Shown in pieces: positions 1-7,122 of a stretch of DNA of 17,048 nucleotides. The notes beneath the pieces were generated by a model, which had not been told where the DNA came from, did no database searches, and worked only from the letters and a program-made list of their open reading frames with translations. This stretch comes from JAKOQB01 sp036824465 (GTDB taxonomy: Bacteria > Pseudomonadota > Gammaproteobacteria > Burkholderiales > Burkholderiaceae_F). The DNA lies in contig DAITAC010000086.1 of assembly GCA_036824465.1 (NCBI GenBank), positions 1-17,048 of the forward strand, in the 5' to 3' direction. Position 1 is the stretch's first letter; every line of letters begins with the position of its first letter. Made by a program: the position numbers and the translations under genes.

Positions 1-281
1 TTGAACACGCGCCCGAGCAAGCCGGGGCCGACACCGAATTCGATCGGTGCACCGAGAAATCGCACCACCGTTTCGCCTAGGCCCAGCCCCGCGCTCGGTT
101 CCAGCAGTTCGATCGTGACCAGCTGTTCGTCCAGTGCCGCCACCCGGCCGAGCCGCGCGTGACCGCGCGCATCGATCACCTCGACTGCCTCATTCAAGCC
201 GATCTCGAGCGTGCGCCGCAGGAACAGCAGCGGCCCGTCGATCTTGACGGCGGCCTCATGCACGGTGACTCTAGACCGCAT
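1..281 (-). CDS. atpB: V/A-type ATP synthase subunit B, N-terminal part (cut by window edge)
   Basis: This is the start of the non-catalytic B subunit of the V/A-type ATPase head, which alternates with subunit A in the A3B3 ring. I translated the reverse strand from an ATG at 281 and the frame stays open for 93 codons to the window edge. It reads MRSRVTVHEAAVKIDGPLL, later LGETVVRFLG, and ends GLLGRVF, the segment just before the nucleotide-binding domain in this family. The P-loop region lies outside the window. The start overlaps the end of subunit A by 11 bases, so translation is probably coupled. A GTG seven codons downstream is an alternative start. Family assignment rests on the short N-terminal beta-barrel domain and on position after subunit A, the usual order. 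Confidence 0.85.
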   Translation of the reverse strand, partial: MRSRVTVHEAAVKIDGPLLFLRRTLEIGLNEAVEVIDARGHARLGRVAALDEQLVTIELLEPSAGLGLGETVVRFLGAPIEFGVGPGLLGRVF

Positions 282-2112
282 CGGTCGCCTCCGCCTGTCG
301 AGCCAGCGCACCGAACGCCTGTTCCATGCGCGCTTCCAGCGCGGCGAACTTGTCCCGGTCGCGCTCGCCGATGTCTTCGCTCATCCGCGTCAGCGGTCGC
401 ATCACATCGAGTGCGGTGATCGTCTCCGGGCTGACGCCTTGCGCCGCGGCGTTCTGCGCGAGTTCGATGAAGCGTGCCAGCAGTCGCATCAAGCAGGCCT
501 GGCGCGTCGGACTGCAGGTGCGGTCAATGGGTGAGAACGCCGACTGGCGCAGGAATGCCTCATTGACGAGTTCGGCGCAGGCGAGCGTCAGACGTTGTCG
601 TGGCGGTAGCGCATCCTTGCCGATGATGCGCGCCATGCGCTCAAGACGCGCCTGCTCGTCGAGCAATGTCAGGAACTTGCGGCGCAGTTCGAGCCATTCG
701 TTTTCGCCCGATGCGGCGCGCGCGCGCGCGGTGGGGACACCCGAGTACACCTTCTGCCACCACACCGCCATGTCGAGCGAGTCTTCCGAATACGACTGCA
801 GCGGATTCACCGCGGGATAGAAACGCGCCTGCGCGCGCTTCGCGTCGAGCGCCCAGAAGCTGCGCACATAGCGCTTGGTGTGGCTCGTGACCGGCTCGGA
901 AAAATCGCCCGATGGCGGCGAGATCGATCCGAGCAGTGTGACCGAACCGATGTCGCCGCCGAGCGTTCTGACCTTGGCCGCGCGCTCATAGAAATCCGCC
1001 AGCCGCGACGAAAGGTAATTTGGATAGCCGCCTTCGCCGGGCAATTCGCCGAAGCGTCCGGATACTTCGCGCAGTGCCTCGGCCCAGCGCGAAGTCGAGT
1101 CCGCCATCAACGCGACGTGCAGTCCCTGATCGCGGAAGTACTCGGCCACGGTGACCCCCGAGTAGATGCTCGCCTCGCGCGCCGCCACCGGCATGTTCGA
1201 TGTGTTGGCGATGATGACCGTGCGTTCCATCAGCGGTCGGCCAGATCTGGGGTCTTCGAGCTGCGGAAACTCCTCGAGCACACCCGCCATCTCGTTGCCG
1301 CGTTCGCCGCAACCGAGGTACACGATCACGTCGGCGCTGCAGCCCTTTGCGAGCGCTTCGAGCAGGATCGTCTTGCCGGTGCCGAAGCCACCGGGAATCG
1401 CGCCGCGGCCGCCGAGCGCAATCGGAAACAGCGAATCGAGGACGCGCTGGCCCGTGACCAGCGGCTCGTCGGACGGCATGCGCTCGACGACCGGCCGCGG
1501 TGTGCGCACCGGCCACACGTGGCTCAACGCGATCGCACGCGTGGCGCCGTCGGATCGCAGCGTCATCACGGTTTCCGTATCCGTGTAATTCCCGGCAGCG
1601 GCGATCTGCTCGACCGTGCCCGCGGCATCCGGCGGCAGCAGCACGCGCTGCTCGCCGGCGGCCGGGTTTGAGACTGCGCCGAACACGGCGCCGGCCGGCA
1701 GCGCGTCACCGGCCTGCACGCGCGGCTGGAAATCGAAACGAGCGTCGGTGTCCGCGGTCGTTGCAGCAATGCCGGGCAGGATGTGCCGGGGCGCGATGCG
1801 TGTGCCGTCACTCGCGGTGCGCGCGAGCGGGCGCAGCAGACCGTCGAAGATGTTGCCGAGCAGATGCGGCCCCACGCGAATCGACAGCAGCGCCCCGGTG
1901 CCTTCGACCTCGATGCCGGGGCGCAATCCGGTCGTGTCCTCGTAGACCTGCGCGACGATCTCGCCTTCACTGACGCGAATCACTTCGCCCAGCAGCGCCT
2001 GCGGACCGACACGGATCGCTTCGCGCAGCCGGAAGTTGCCCGAGGTCTTCGCGCGCAGCACAGGCCCGCTGATCCAGGTGATGGTTGCACGACTTGTTGC
2101 AATCCTGTTCAT
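271..2112 (-). CDS. atpA: V/A-type ATP synthase catalytic subunit A
   Basis: Catalytic subunit of the V/A-type rotary ATPase; it binds and hydrolyses (or makes) ATP at the cytoplasmic face. The 613-residue product has the full family layout: an N-terminal barrel domain (about 1-80), the inserted bulge domain typical of A subunits (about 110-200), then the nucleotide domain with P-loop GGFGTGKT at 241-248, the GCGERGNE motif at 267-274, and the Walker B region HVALMADST at 332-340 followed by SRWAEALREVSGR. Length matches the usual 580-620. The P-loop has GGFGTGKT where GAFGCGKT is common, a mild variation. The ATG overlaps the subunit E stop as ATGA, and the gene runs 11 bases into subunit B. 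Identification is secure; ion specificity and working direction cannot be read from this subunit. Confidence 0.97.
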   Translation of the reverse strand: MNRIATSRATITWISGPVLRAKTSGNFRLREAIRVGPQALLGEVIRVSEGEIVAQVYEDTTGLRPGIEVEGTGALLSIRVGPHLLGNIFDGLLRPLARTASDGTRIAPRHILPGIAATTADTDARFDFQPRVQAGDALPAGAVFGAVSNPAAGEQRVLLPPDAAGTVEQIAAAGNYTDTETVMTLRSDGATRAIALSHVWPVRTPRPVVERMPSDEPLVTGQRVLDSLFPIALGGRGAIPGGFGTGKTILLEALAKGCSADVIVYLGCGERGNEMAGVLEEFPQLEDPRSGRPLMERTVIIANTSNMPVAAREASIYSGVTVAEYFRDQGLHVALMADSTSRWAEALREVSGRFGELPGEGGYPNYLSSRLADFYERAAKVRTLGGDIGSVTLLGSISPPSGDFSEPVTSHTKRYVRSFWALDAKRAQARFYPAVNPLQSYSEDSLDMAVWWQKVYSGVPTARARAASGENEWLELRRKFLTLLDEQARLERMARIIGKDALPPRQRLTLACAELVNEAFLRQSAFSPIDRTCSPTRQACLMRLLARFIELAQNAAAQGVSPETITALDVMRPLTRMSEDIGERDRDKFAALEARMEQAFGALARQAEATDAV

Positions 2113-2717
2113 GTTTCGACTTCGCTCAGCAACTGCAGCAGGCGTCCTTCGATCGCCGCGCGATCCGCGAGCAGGCCGTCAAGCGTGACGTCAAGCGCGT
2201 TGTTGCCGGCGATCACGCGCACACCGGCGTCGATCGTGGCGTCTGCGACGAAGCGAGCAGTGATCGCGCGCGCCGCCAAACGTGCTGCGACATTTTCGGC
2301 CTCGGCGGCCGGCCAGTCGCGCGGATGGTGAATCTGCCACTGCGTGTGCGACAGCGCGCGCAGTGCGCGATCCAAATGCGAATCGATCCAGCGCAGGCGC
2401 GTGGCCGGCGTCTGCCAGCGCGCGTGCAGCGCGGTGCGCAGTTGCGTCCATGCCTGCGCCAGCGTGGCGGCGGCGCGCCGTTGCACCAGCAGGCGCCGCT
2501 CGGTGGCGAGCCGCGCTTCGGCCGCGCTGATCTCGGTTGCCATCCGTTTGCGCTGCTCCTCGATCGCGGTGTGCACACGTTGACGTGCAGCCGCGAGCGC
2601 GCTGCGGCGAATCTCGCGCGCCTGCTGGCCGGCGGGTTCCAGCAGTTCGGCACAACGGCGGGTGCGATAGGACTCGACCACTTCCAGCAGGGCGGCGGTG
2701 CGCTGCTGCAGGTTCAT
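2109..2717 (-). CDS. atpE: V-type ATPase subunit E (peripheral stalk)
   Basis: This is the probable peripheral-stalk subunit E, which with the small G/H subunit forms the stator linking the A3B3 head to membrane subunit I. The 202-residue protein begins with a long, charged, Ala/Arg/Glu-rich helix (about 1-105) suited to coiled-coil pairing. It ends in a compact domain containing AGVRVIAGNNALDVTLDGLL followed by ADRAAIEGRLLQLL, which resembles the conserved C-terminal end of subunit E, where a Gly-rich turn precedes a helix binding the head. Length is near the usual 190-210. The stop overlaps the subunit A ATG by ATGA, and its own ATG overlaps the subunit F stop in the same way. E subunits are poorly conserved, so the call leans partly on operon position. 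Confidence 0.8.
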   Translation of the reverse strand: MNLQQRTAALLEVVESYRTRRCAELLEPAGQQAREIRRSALAAARQRVHTAIEEQRKRMATEISAAEARLATERRLLVQRRAAATLAQAWTQLRTALHARWQTPATRLRWIDSHLDRALRALSHTQWQIHHPRDWPAAEAENVAARLAARAITARFVADATIDAGVRVIAGNNALDVTLDGLLADRAAIEGRLLQLLSEVET

Positions 2718-3145
2718 TGCATATCCAGTCCGAGCTGTCGCGCCACGCGGGTGGCTGGGTCGAGCGGGTGCGGCGGCTCATCGGTGGCGGGCGCGATCAG
2801 TACCAGCGGACGCGCGAGCGCGAGCGCGGCTTCGAGCCGTGCCGGCGCGATCTGGGTGGCGCAGCGCGCGGACACGATCACGACCTGCGACGACGCAAGC
2901 GCTTGCGCAAACGCGGCCGGCACATCTTCCATGGCCGGCGCCAGCGCGTGCGCGCCGGCGAGGCGGAATCCGGCGGCTTCGGCCGCCTCGCCGATGTACG
3001 CCACCGCGCTCCTGACTTCGCTCATCGGGCTTACCTTGTCGCTTTGCGCAAGGGATTCGTGCTTGGGACGGCCCGGCGCGCTCATCGGGTTTACCTTGTC
3101 GCTTCGCGCAAGGGATTCGCGCTTGGGACGCCCCGGCGCGCTCAT
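2714..3145 (-). CDS. atpF: V-type ATPase subunit F with a repeat-derived N-terminal extension
   Basis: Subunit F is a small central-stalk protein that turns with subunit D. The conserved core starts at MSEVRSAVAYIGE (ATG at 3025) and runs 103 residues, the family's normal size. It opens with a Rossmann-like strand (VAYIGEAAEAAGFRLAGAHAL) and has a second hydrophobic strand, VVIVSARCATQIAP. The ATG at 3145 forms an ATGA overlap with the subunit K stop and is in frame, adding 40 residues as two 20-residue repeats that each begin MSAPGRPK. I list the longer form because the overlap pattern matches nearly every other junction in the operon. The short form may also be made, since each repeat end has AAGG eight bases before the next ATG. 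Whether the tail survives in the protein is unknown. Confidence 0.8.
   Translation of the reverse strand: MSAPGRPKRESLARSDKVNPMSAPGRPKHESLAQSDKVSPMSEVRSAVAYIGEAAEAAGFRLAGAHALAPAMEDVPAAFAQALASSQVVIVSARCATQIAPARLEAALALARPLVLIAPATDEPPHPLDPATRVARQLGLDMQ
3026..3145 (-). repeat. Two 60-bp in-frame tandem repeats at the 5' end of subunit F
   Basis: Two head-to-tail copies, 3086-3145 and 3026-3085, differ at 4 of 60 bases. Each starts ATGAGC, the same six bases that begin the native subunit F core at 3025. They encode MSAPGRPKRESLARSDKVNP and MSAPGRPKHESLAQSDKVSP. Each holds a hairpin, CCTTGCGC / GCG-A-CAAGG with a three-base loop (3094-3113 and 3034-3053); one of the four differences falls in the loop and the stems are unchanged. 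This looks like a small dispersed repeat that inserted without breaking the frame and then duplicated. I recall similar SAPGRPK repeats in betaproteobacterial genomes, but I cannot confirm that here. Confidence 0.9.
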
Positions 3146-3483
3146 GTCAGCCGATTCAGGATCAGGATCGAAATGATTACGCCGTAGATCGCAATTCCCT
3201 CTGCAAGGCCGACGAGGATCAGCAGGCGGCCGAACAGTTCGGGCTTCTCTGCCAGCGCACCGACCGCGGCCGCACCGAGTCGCGCCACGGCCAGCCCGCC
3301 CGCAAGCGAAGACAGACCCGTGGCGATTGCCGCGGCCATCAATCCCCACGCCCAGGCCTCGGGTGGCAACGTGCCGCGCGCGCCCTGCGCAGCGGCCGTG
3401 GGCACGAATGCGATCAGCGTGAGGCCAAGTGCCAGCAGCGCGGCAATCGCGATCGACATGACGGCCAACGGAATGCGTTTCAT
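3142..3483 (-). CDS. atpK: V-type ATPase subunit K (c-ring proteolipid)
   Basis: This is the proteolipid that forms the rotating membrane ring and carries the ion. The 113-residue product has an N-terminal hydrophobic segment (about 5-30, ending TAAAQG) that looks like a cleavable signal. Two membrane helices follow, about 44-66 (rich in Gly/Ala) and 85-109, joined by a polar loop GALAEKPELFGR. The ion-binding carboxylate is most likely Glu95 in LVGLAEGIAIYGVII, the expected place in the second helix. The arrangement of signal plus a single hairpin resembles the Thermus proteolipid more than the four-helix enterococcal type. The ATG directly follows the subunit I stop codon (TAGATG) with GAGGAG just upstream. 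I could not decide between proton and sodium coupling. Confidence 0.93.
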   Translation of the reverse strand: MKRIPLAVMSIAIAALLALGLTLIAFVPTAAAQGARGTLPPEAWAWGLMAAAIATGLSSLAGGLAVARLGAAAVGALAEKPELFGRLLILVGLAEGIAIYGVIISILILNRLT

Positions 3484-5447
3484 CTAGGACTCCTCAAGAG
3501 TGACCGGCGGCGGCGCCAGCGGGCGGAATTCGCGCCCCTGCGCCTGGAAGAAGCGGGTGAAGAACTCGAACAGCACGAGACGCGTGGTCTGAATCGACAC
3601 CACGAGGCCTTCGAGCACGAGGATCAGCACATTGCCGAGCGCGAACACCACGGCGCGCACCGCGAGGTTGTCGCTTGCGGCGGCCAGTGCGATCACGGCC
3701 GACGCGAGCCCCGCATGCGCCAGTGCAAACGCACCGACCCGGGCAAACGACAGCGTGTTGATCAGGATCTGCAGCGTCTTCTCGACCAGTTCGCCAAGCG
3801 CCGCAAGCATGCCGCGCACTGTGTGCGTGGCGCCTAAGATCGCCCACAGCACGCCGAGCGCAGCGAGCCCCCAGCCGGCCGGGTGCACGAAACCCACCAG
3901 CACGCCGAGATAGGTCGCCAGCAGCGCACCGTCCTCGCGCAGCCAGTGCGCACCCAGCCCTTGCCACCACGCTTCGAGCGCGCCGATCGCGAGGCCCAGC
4001 ATCAGCAGCATTGCACCGCCCACGAGCGGTGCGAGCAGGATCGGCAAAGGATGATCCATCGGTGACACCCACAGCGGATGAATCCAACCCTCGATGCAGA
4101 ACACGCTGCCGAAGACGAAACCGAACACGACCGCCGCGAGGCCGCCCGGGATCAGCAGCCGCAGCACCGGCAGGCGGTGACGCAGCAGATAGCCGGCGAG
4201 CGCGAGCACGACACCATGCCCGATGTCGCCGAACATGTAGCCGAACATCAGCGGCACCGCAAACGCAAGCAGCGTGCTGGGATCAGCCGCGCCGGCGCCG
4301 GGCATGCCGACCAGGCGCGGAAAGACCTCGAAGGGACGCACCCACCAGGGGTTGCGCAGCGTGAGCGGCGGATGGGCACCGCGCGGCCAATCGGCGGGCG
4401 GCGGCCAGCGCACGATCGCGCGCGCGCCGCTCTTCTCGATCGCCGCGATCAATGCGGGCTGGTTGTCGGTCCAGCCCGTGATGCGCGCGAACACGTCGCC
4501 GTCGCCGATTGCGCCGCCGTGTTCGACGCACCACGTCGCGCGCGCGATTTCGCCCAGTGCACGCGCCACGCCGTGGCGTTCGGCCAGATCCGCAATGTGC
4601 GCGCGGCGTTGGGTGATCGCATCGTCGAGTTGTTTGCTTCGCTGCGCGACCAGCGCCAGGTTGGCCTCGGCGGTGGGCTGCAGCCAGTCGGGGAAGCGGG
4701 CCCGCCGGCCGTTGACCTCGGTGGCGGCGCGCGCCATCGACTCGATCGATGCATTCGGTCCGATTGCGAGCACGAGGCGCTCATTCGGCAGCACCGCCTC
4801 GCGCGTCAGCACATCCTGGGGTGTAGGCAGCACCGCGCGCGGCGGCAGCGCGAACACGCTCGCGATCACGCCGTGGCTCGCCTGCGCCAACAGCGAGAAG
4901 TCGATGCGCGCCTCGGTCATGGCGCGCAGCGCGTCTTCGGTGAGCCGCAGCTCGCGTTGTTGCGCTTCGGCGCGCTGCACCTCGCCGATCGCCGCCTCAG
5001 CCGCTGCGCTCCACTGTGCGAGCGTCTGCAATGCCGCATCCATCGCGTCCAGCGGCGCGCGCCGTTCGGCTGACAGGCGCGTGACGGCGGCCGGCCAGTA
5101 CGGTCGATACCTGCGCGCGAGCTCGGCGAAGTCCTTCAGCAGCTCGGCGCTGCGCAGCGGGTCGGCGGCGGCAGTGGAGGGATGCCATTCGATTTCGACG
5201 CAGCCAGCCGCCGCGAGCGCTTCGAGCGCGATGAACGCGTCGTCGCGTGCGACCAGGATTTCGAACCAGCGNNNNNNNNNNNNNNNNNNNNNNNNNNNNN
5301 NNNNNNNNNNNNNNNNNNNNNNNNNNNNNNNNNNNNNNNNNNNNNNNNNNNNNNNNNNNNNNNNNNNNNNNGCGCTTCGAGCGCGATGAACGCGTCGTCG
5401 CGTGCGACCAGGATTTCGAACCAGCGCGTCGGCAACGGCCGCATCAT
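3484..5447 (-). CDS. atpI: V-type ATPase membrane subunit I (interrupted only by an assembly gap)
   Basis: Subunit I is the stator membrane protein that forms the ion half-channels beside the c-ring. The start is MMRPLPTRWFEILVAR, an ATG at 5447 forming an ATGA overlap with the subunit C stop. The N-terminal cytoplasmic half (about 1-330) is helical. The C-terminal half has several membrane helices with family signatures: PLMFGYMFGDIGHG, TLSFARVGAFALAHAG holding the essential Arg (about residue 518), and EGLVVSIQTTRLVLFEFF with FFQAQGREFRPL. A 100-N gap (5272-5371) and a repeated 55 bp fall near the start. Removing the 155 surplus bases gives 1,809 bases, exactly 603 codons. As written, the region before the gap is out of frame with the rest, which is an artefact and not a pseudogene. 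Confidence 0.92.
5272..5371. other. 100-N assembly gap flanked by an exact 55-bp duplication
   Basis: A run of exactly 100 N separates two identical 55-base stretches, 5217-5271 and 5372-5426. Such overlap is what remains when two contigs sharing one k-mer-length end are joined by a scaffolder with a default N run. Collapsing the copies restores the reading frame of subunit I, so no sequence appears to be missing. Confidence 0.95.
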
Positions 5448-6235
5448 GTGCGTGCCTGCGCAAAGAGAGAACGCAGCGCGAATTTGCCGCGCAGGCGTTC
5501 GAGATCGGTTGCCGCCACAATCAGGTAACCAAACAGCGCAACGGGTTGCGCCGGATTGCGACGCATGTATCGCAGCGCGCGTGTAGAGAGCGCAGTGCGC
5601 ACGTCCGTGGTCTGGTCAGTCGGCACCGTAGCGAAGCGAGTCAGGTGCGTGACGGCGTCACGTTCCAGCGCCTCGAGCTGCAGGCGATCGTCGGCCGAAC
5701 AGCGCGGCCAGCGCCGGCGCCACTGCAGGCGCCACGCGTTCAGCGCGGCGTGCAATGCGGTTGGTGCCGCGTCGGTGAGCAGGGCGTCGAGCGCGCGCAC
5801 GATCGGCGCCAGTTCGCCACCCAGCAGGATCGCGCGACGCTCGGACAGCGACGCGCTGCCGATACCGGCCAGCGCGGGATCGGTGGAAATCCACTTCGCG
5901 GGCGACTCCTTGCCGAGCAGTTGCACGAGCGCCGGCAGATCGACGAGGTGCCGCGTCCACAGCACGGCGGCACGCCACTCCTGCGGCGCCCAGCGCGCGA
6001 CATCCATGATCCGTTGCCGCAACTGCTGGCGAAACGCGCGTTCGATGTCATCGGGGCTGGCGCGGGAATCGATCCCCGACACAGCCGGCGCCGCAGGCGA
6101 TGCACGCATCGCCTCCAGCAGCGCCGCCACCGTGCGCGCGGACCGGATCTGCGGCCACACGCGATCGTCGGGCCGCTGCGCCAGCCGGGCGCTGGCCCGC
6201 GCGTGCGCGTAATCGAGCGGGAGGCCGTCGATCAT
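5444..6235 (-). CDS. atpC: V-type ATPase subunit C (central stalk socket, d-like)
   Basis: Subunit C sits on the c-ring and receives the central stalk. The 263-residue, mostly helical, soluble protein starts MIDGLPLDYAHARASARLAQ. It ends in NPAQPVALFGYLIVAATDLERLR, which matches the conserved end of the C/d family, where a Pro and aromatic residues precede a helix with acidic and Arg residues. It is shorter than the roughly 320-residue Thermus protein, so one of the three repeated helical bundles may be reduced. Trp and Arg are common in the middle part. The start overlaps the upstream G/H-like gene and the stop overlaps subunit I, both as ATGA. Assignment depends on the C-terminal motif plus operon position, since the N-terminal half shows little that I can recognise. 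Confidence 0.78.
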   Translation of the reverse strand: MIDGLPLDYAHARASARLAQRPDDRVWPQIRSARTVAALLEAMRASPAAPAVSGIDSRASPDDIERAFRQQLRQRIMDVARWAPQEWRAAVLWTRHLVDLPALVQLLGKESPAKWISTDPALAGIGSASLSERRAILLGGELAPIVRALDALLTDAAPTALHAALNAWRLQWRRRWPRCSADDRLQLEALERDAVTHLTRFATVPTDQTTDVRTALSTRALRYMRRNPAQPVALFGYLIVAATDLERLRGKFALRSLFAQART

Positions 6236-6579
6236 GGTGGCTCCGTGGTCAGTTCGGCTGCAAGTTGCTCGATCACCCCGCGCAGGCGATCGGGCGTAGC
6301 GACCAGGGCGGGCGTGGACTGGTCGAGCGCTGCGCGTGCCTGCTCGATTTCAGCCAGCCGTGTCAGCAGGCTTTCCTGTGCGAGGGCGTGCACGCGTGCA
6401 ATCCGGCGTGCCGCGCGCTCGGCAATCGCGCGCGCCTCGTCGCGCGCCGTCTGTACGCGCTGGTCGGCGTCGGCGGCGCACCGTGCAACGGCGGCGCGGG
6501 CGGCCTCTTCAGCCTGCAAAACGCGGGCGATGGCGGCGTCGGTCGCCATCACGTCAACCGGCGCGTCTGCATTGGGCAT
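6232..6579 (-). CDS. Small coiled-coil V-type ATPase stalk subunit (G/H-like)
   Basis: First gene of the ATPase operon. The 115-residue product is almost entirely one long amphipathic helix (about 14-110), rich in Ala, Arg and Glu, without membrane segment or signal. This fits the peripheral-stalk partner of subunit E, called G or H in different lineages. Representative stretches are AAIARVLQAEEAARAAVARC and DEARAIAERAARRIARVHAL. The ATG at 6579 is preceded by GGAGAA five bases upstream, a good ribosome site, as expected for the lead gene. Its stop overlaps the subunit C start by ATGA. Sequence alone would not identify such a low-complexity helix; the operon context makes the call reasonable. 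A divergent regulatory region lies immediately upstream. Confidence 0.7.
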   Translation of the reverse strand: MPNADAPVDVMATDAAIARVLQAEEAARAAVARCAADADQRVQTARDEARAIAERAARRIARVHALAQESLLTRLAEIEQARAALDQSTPALVATPDRLRGVIEQLAAELTTEPP

Positions 6580-6652
6580 CCCGTTCTCCGGCGTGCGCGG
6601 GCATCCAGTGGGGGTTTAAGCTGACATGTTGAGGCGGGAGCCTGCGCAATGC

Positions 6653-6666
6653 TTGATCACAGTCAA
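6653..6666 (+). promoter_or_regulatory. FNR/ANR-type operator candidate
   Basis: TTGAT-CACA-GTCAA matches the FNR consensus TTGAT-N4-ATCAA at 9 of 10 positions and is a near-palindrome. Its centre lies about 81 bases before the ATPase operon start and 121 bases before the cytochrome start, so it could act on either side. This would link expression to oxygen limitation. A CRP-family relative could bind the same pattern. Confidence 0.5.
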
Positions 6667-6767
6667 TGCGACGAACGCCAGTCAACGCAGGATTGCCCCG
6701 CGCGTTGAGGTATGTAGCGGTGCGGCGCTGCCTGTACTGCCCTTAAACTGAATTTTTCGCTGACCGA

Positions 6768-6775
6768 AAGGGGAG
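6768..6775 (+). promoter_or_regulatory. Ribosome binding site supporting a GTG start
   Basis: AAGGGGAG lies five bases before GTG at 6781. The only other nearby start, ATG at 6793, would be 17 bases away and would strip the basic residues from the signal peptide. This supports the GTG start for the small cytochrome. Confidence 0.7.
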
Positions 6776-6780
6776 ACTCT

Positions 6781-7071
6781 GTGAAACATCTGATGACTAC
6801 GATGGTTGTGGCTGGCGCGCTGGCACTCGCGTCCGGTGTGGCCAACGCTGAGAGCAAGGGCGAGGCGCTCGTCAAGGAAAATGGCTGCCTGGTGTGCCAT
6901 GACGTGGCGAAGAAGAAAATGGGTCCCGCATACAAGGACGCCGCGGCGAACTTCAAGAAAGCCGGCACCAAGAAGGACGGCGTGGTCGCGGCGATCAAGG
7001 CCAAGCACGCGACCGTGAAGGCCAGCGACGCTGCGCTCGGTGAAATCGCCGAGTGGCTGCTGGCGATGTAA
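6781..7071 (+). CDS. Small periplasmic monoheme cytochrome c (class I, c551/c8-like)
   Basis: An exported electron carrier of 96 residues. A Sec signal peptide (MKHLMTTMVVAGALALASGVANA, cut before ES) is followed by a mature protein of about 73 residues with one heme-binding motif, CLVCH, at 36-40. The next segment, KKMGPAYKDAAANFKKAG, and the final helix, ASDAALGEIAEWLLAM, match the class I c551/c8 fold. The usual distal Met, in a short MPP-like loop before the last helix, is not there: the loop reads KAKHATVKASD. His76, or Met47 in KKMGP, might replace it. The gene has its own terminator, so it is probably a single-gene unit. It may carry electrons to or from the decaheme MtrA-type protein in the periplasm; that partner is inferred only from proximity. 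Confidence 0.9.
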   Translation: MKHLMTTMVVAGALALASGVANAESKGEALVKENGCLVCHDVAKKKMGPAYKDAAANFKKAGTKKDGVVAAIKAKHATVKASDAALGEIAEWLLAM

Positions 7072-7093
7072 CGGTTTCCGTAACAGCTCTGCC

Positions 7094-7122
7094 AAAAGGC
7101 CGGCTCTGCCGGCCTTTTTTTT
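7094..7122 (+). terminator. Intrinsic terminator after the small cytochrome
   Basis: GGCCGGC (7098-7104), loop TCT, GCCGGCC (7108-7114), followed by eight T. A perfect 7-bp GC stem with a T run, 23 bases past the stop codon. Confidence 0.95.

Larger units (their letters stand above)
6580..6780. promoter_or_regulatory. Divergent intergenic region between ATPase operon and cytochrome c gene
   Basis: This 201-bp stretch must hold promoters for both directions. It contains the FNR-like site at 6653-6666 and a direct repeat CAGTCAA at 6660-6666 and 6679-6685, spaced 19 bases apart (about two helical turns). I see no sigma-70 -10 box close to consensus on either strand, so start sites remain unplaced. 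Confidence 0.55.

Noticed and set aside
4078..5073. 331-codon plus-strand frame opposite subunit I
   Set aside because: Arg/His-rich low-complexity translation without motifs, opposite a gene with clear family signatures.
5272..5520. Subunit I starting far upstream at 5520 through the N run
   Set aside because: That reading uses the wrong frame beyond the gap and overlaps subunit C; the duplicated 55 bp gives the true start at 5447.
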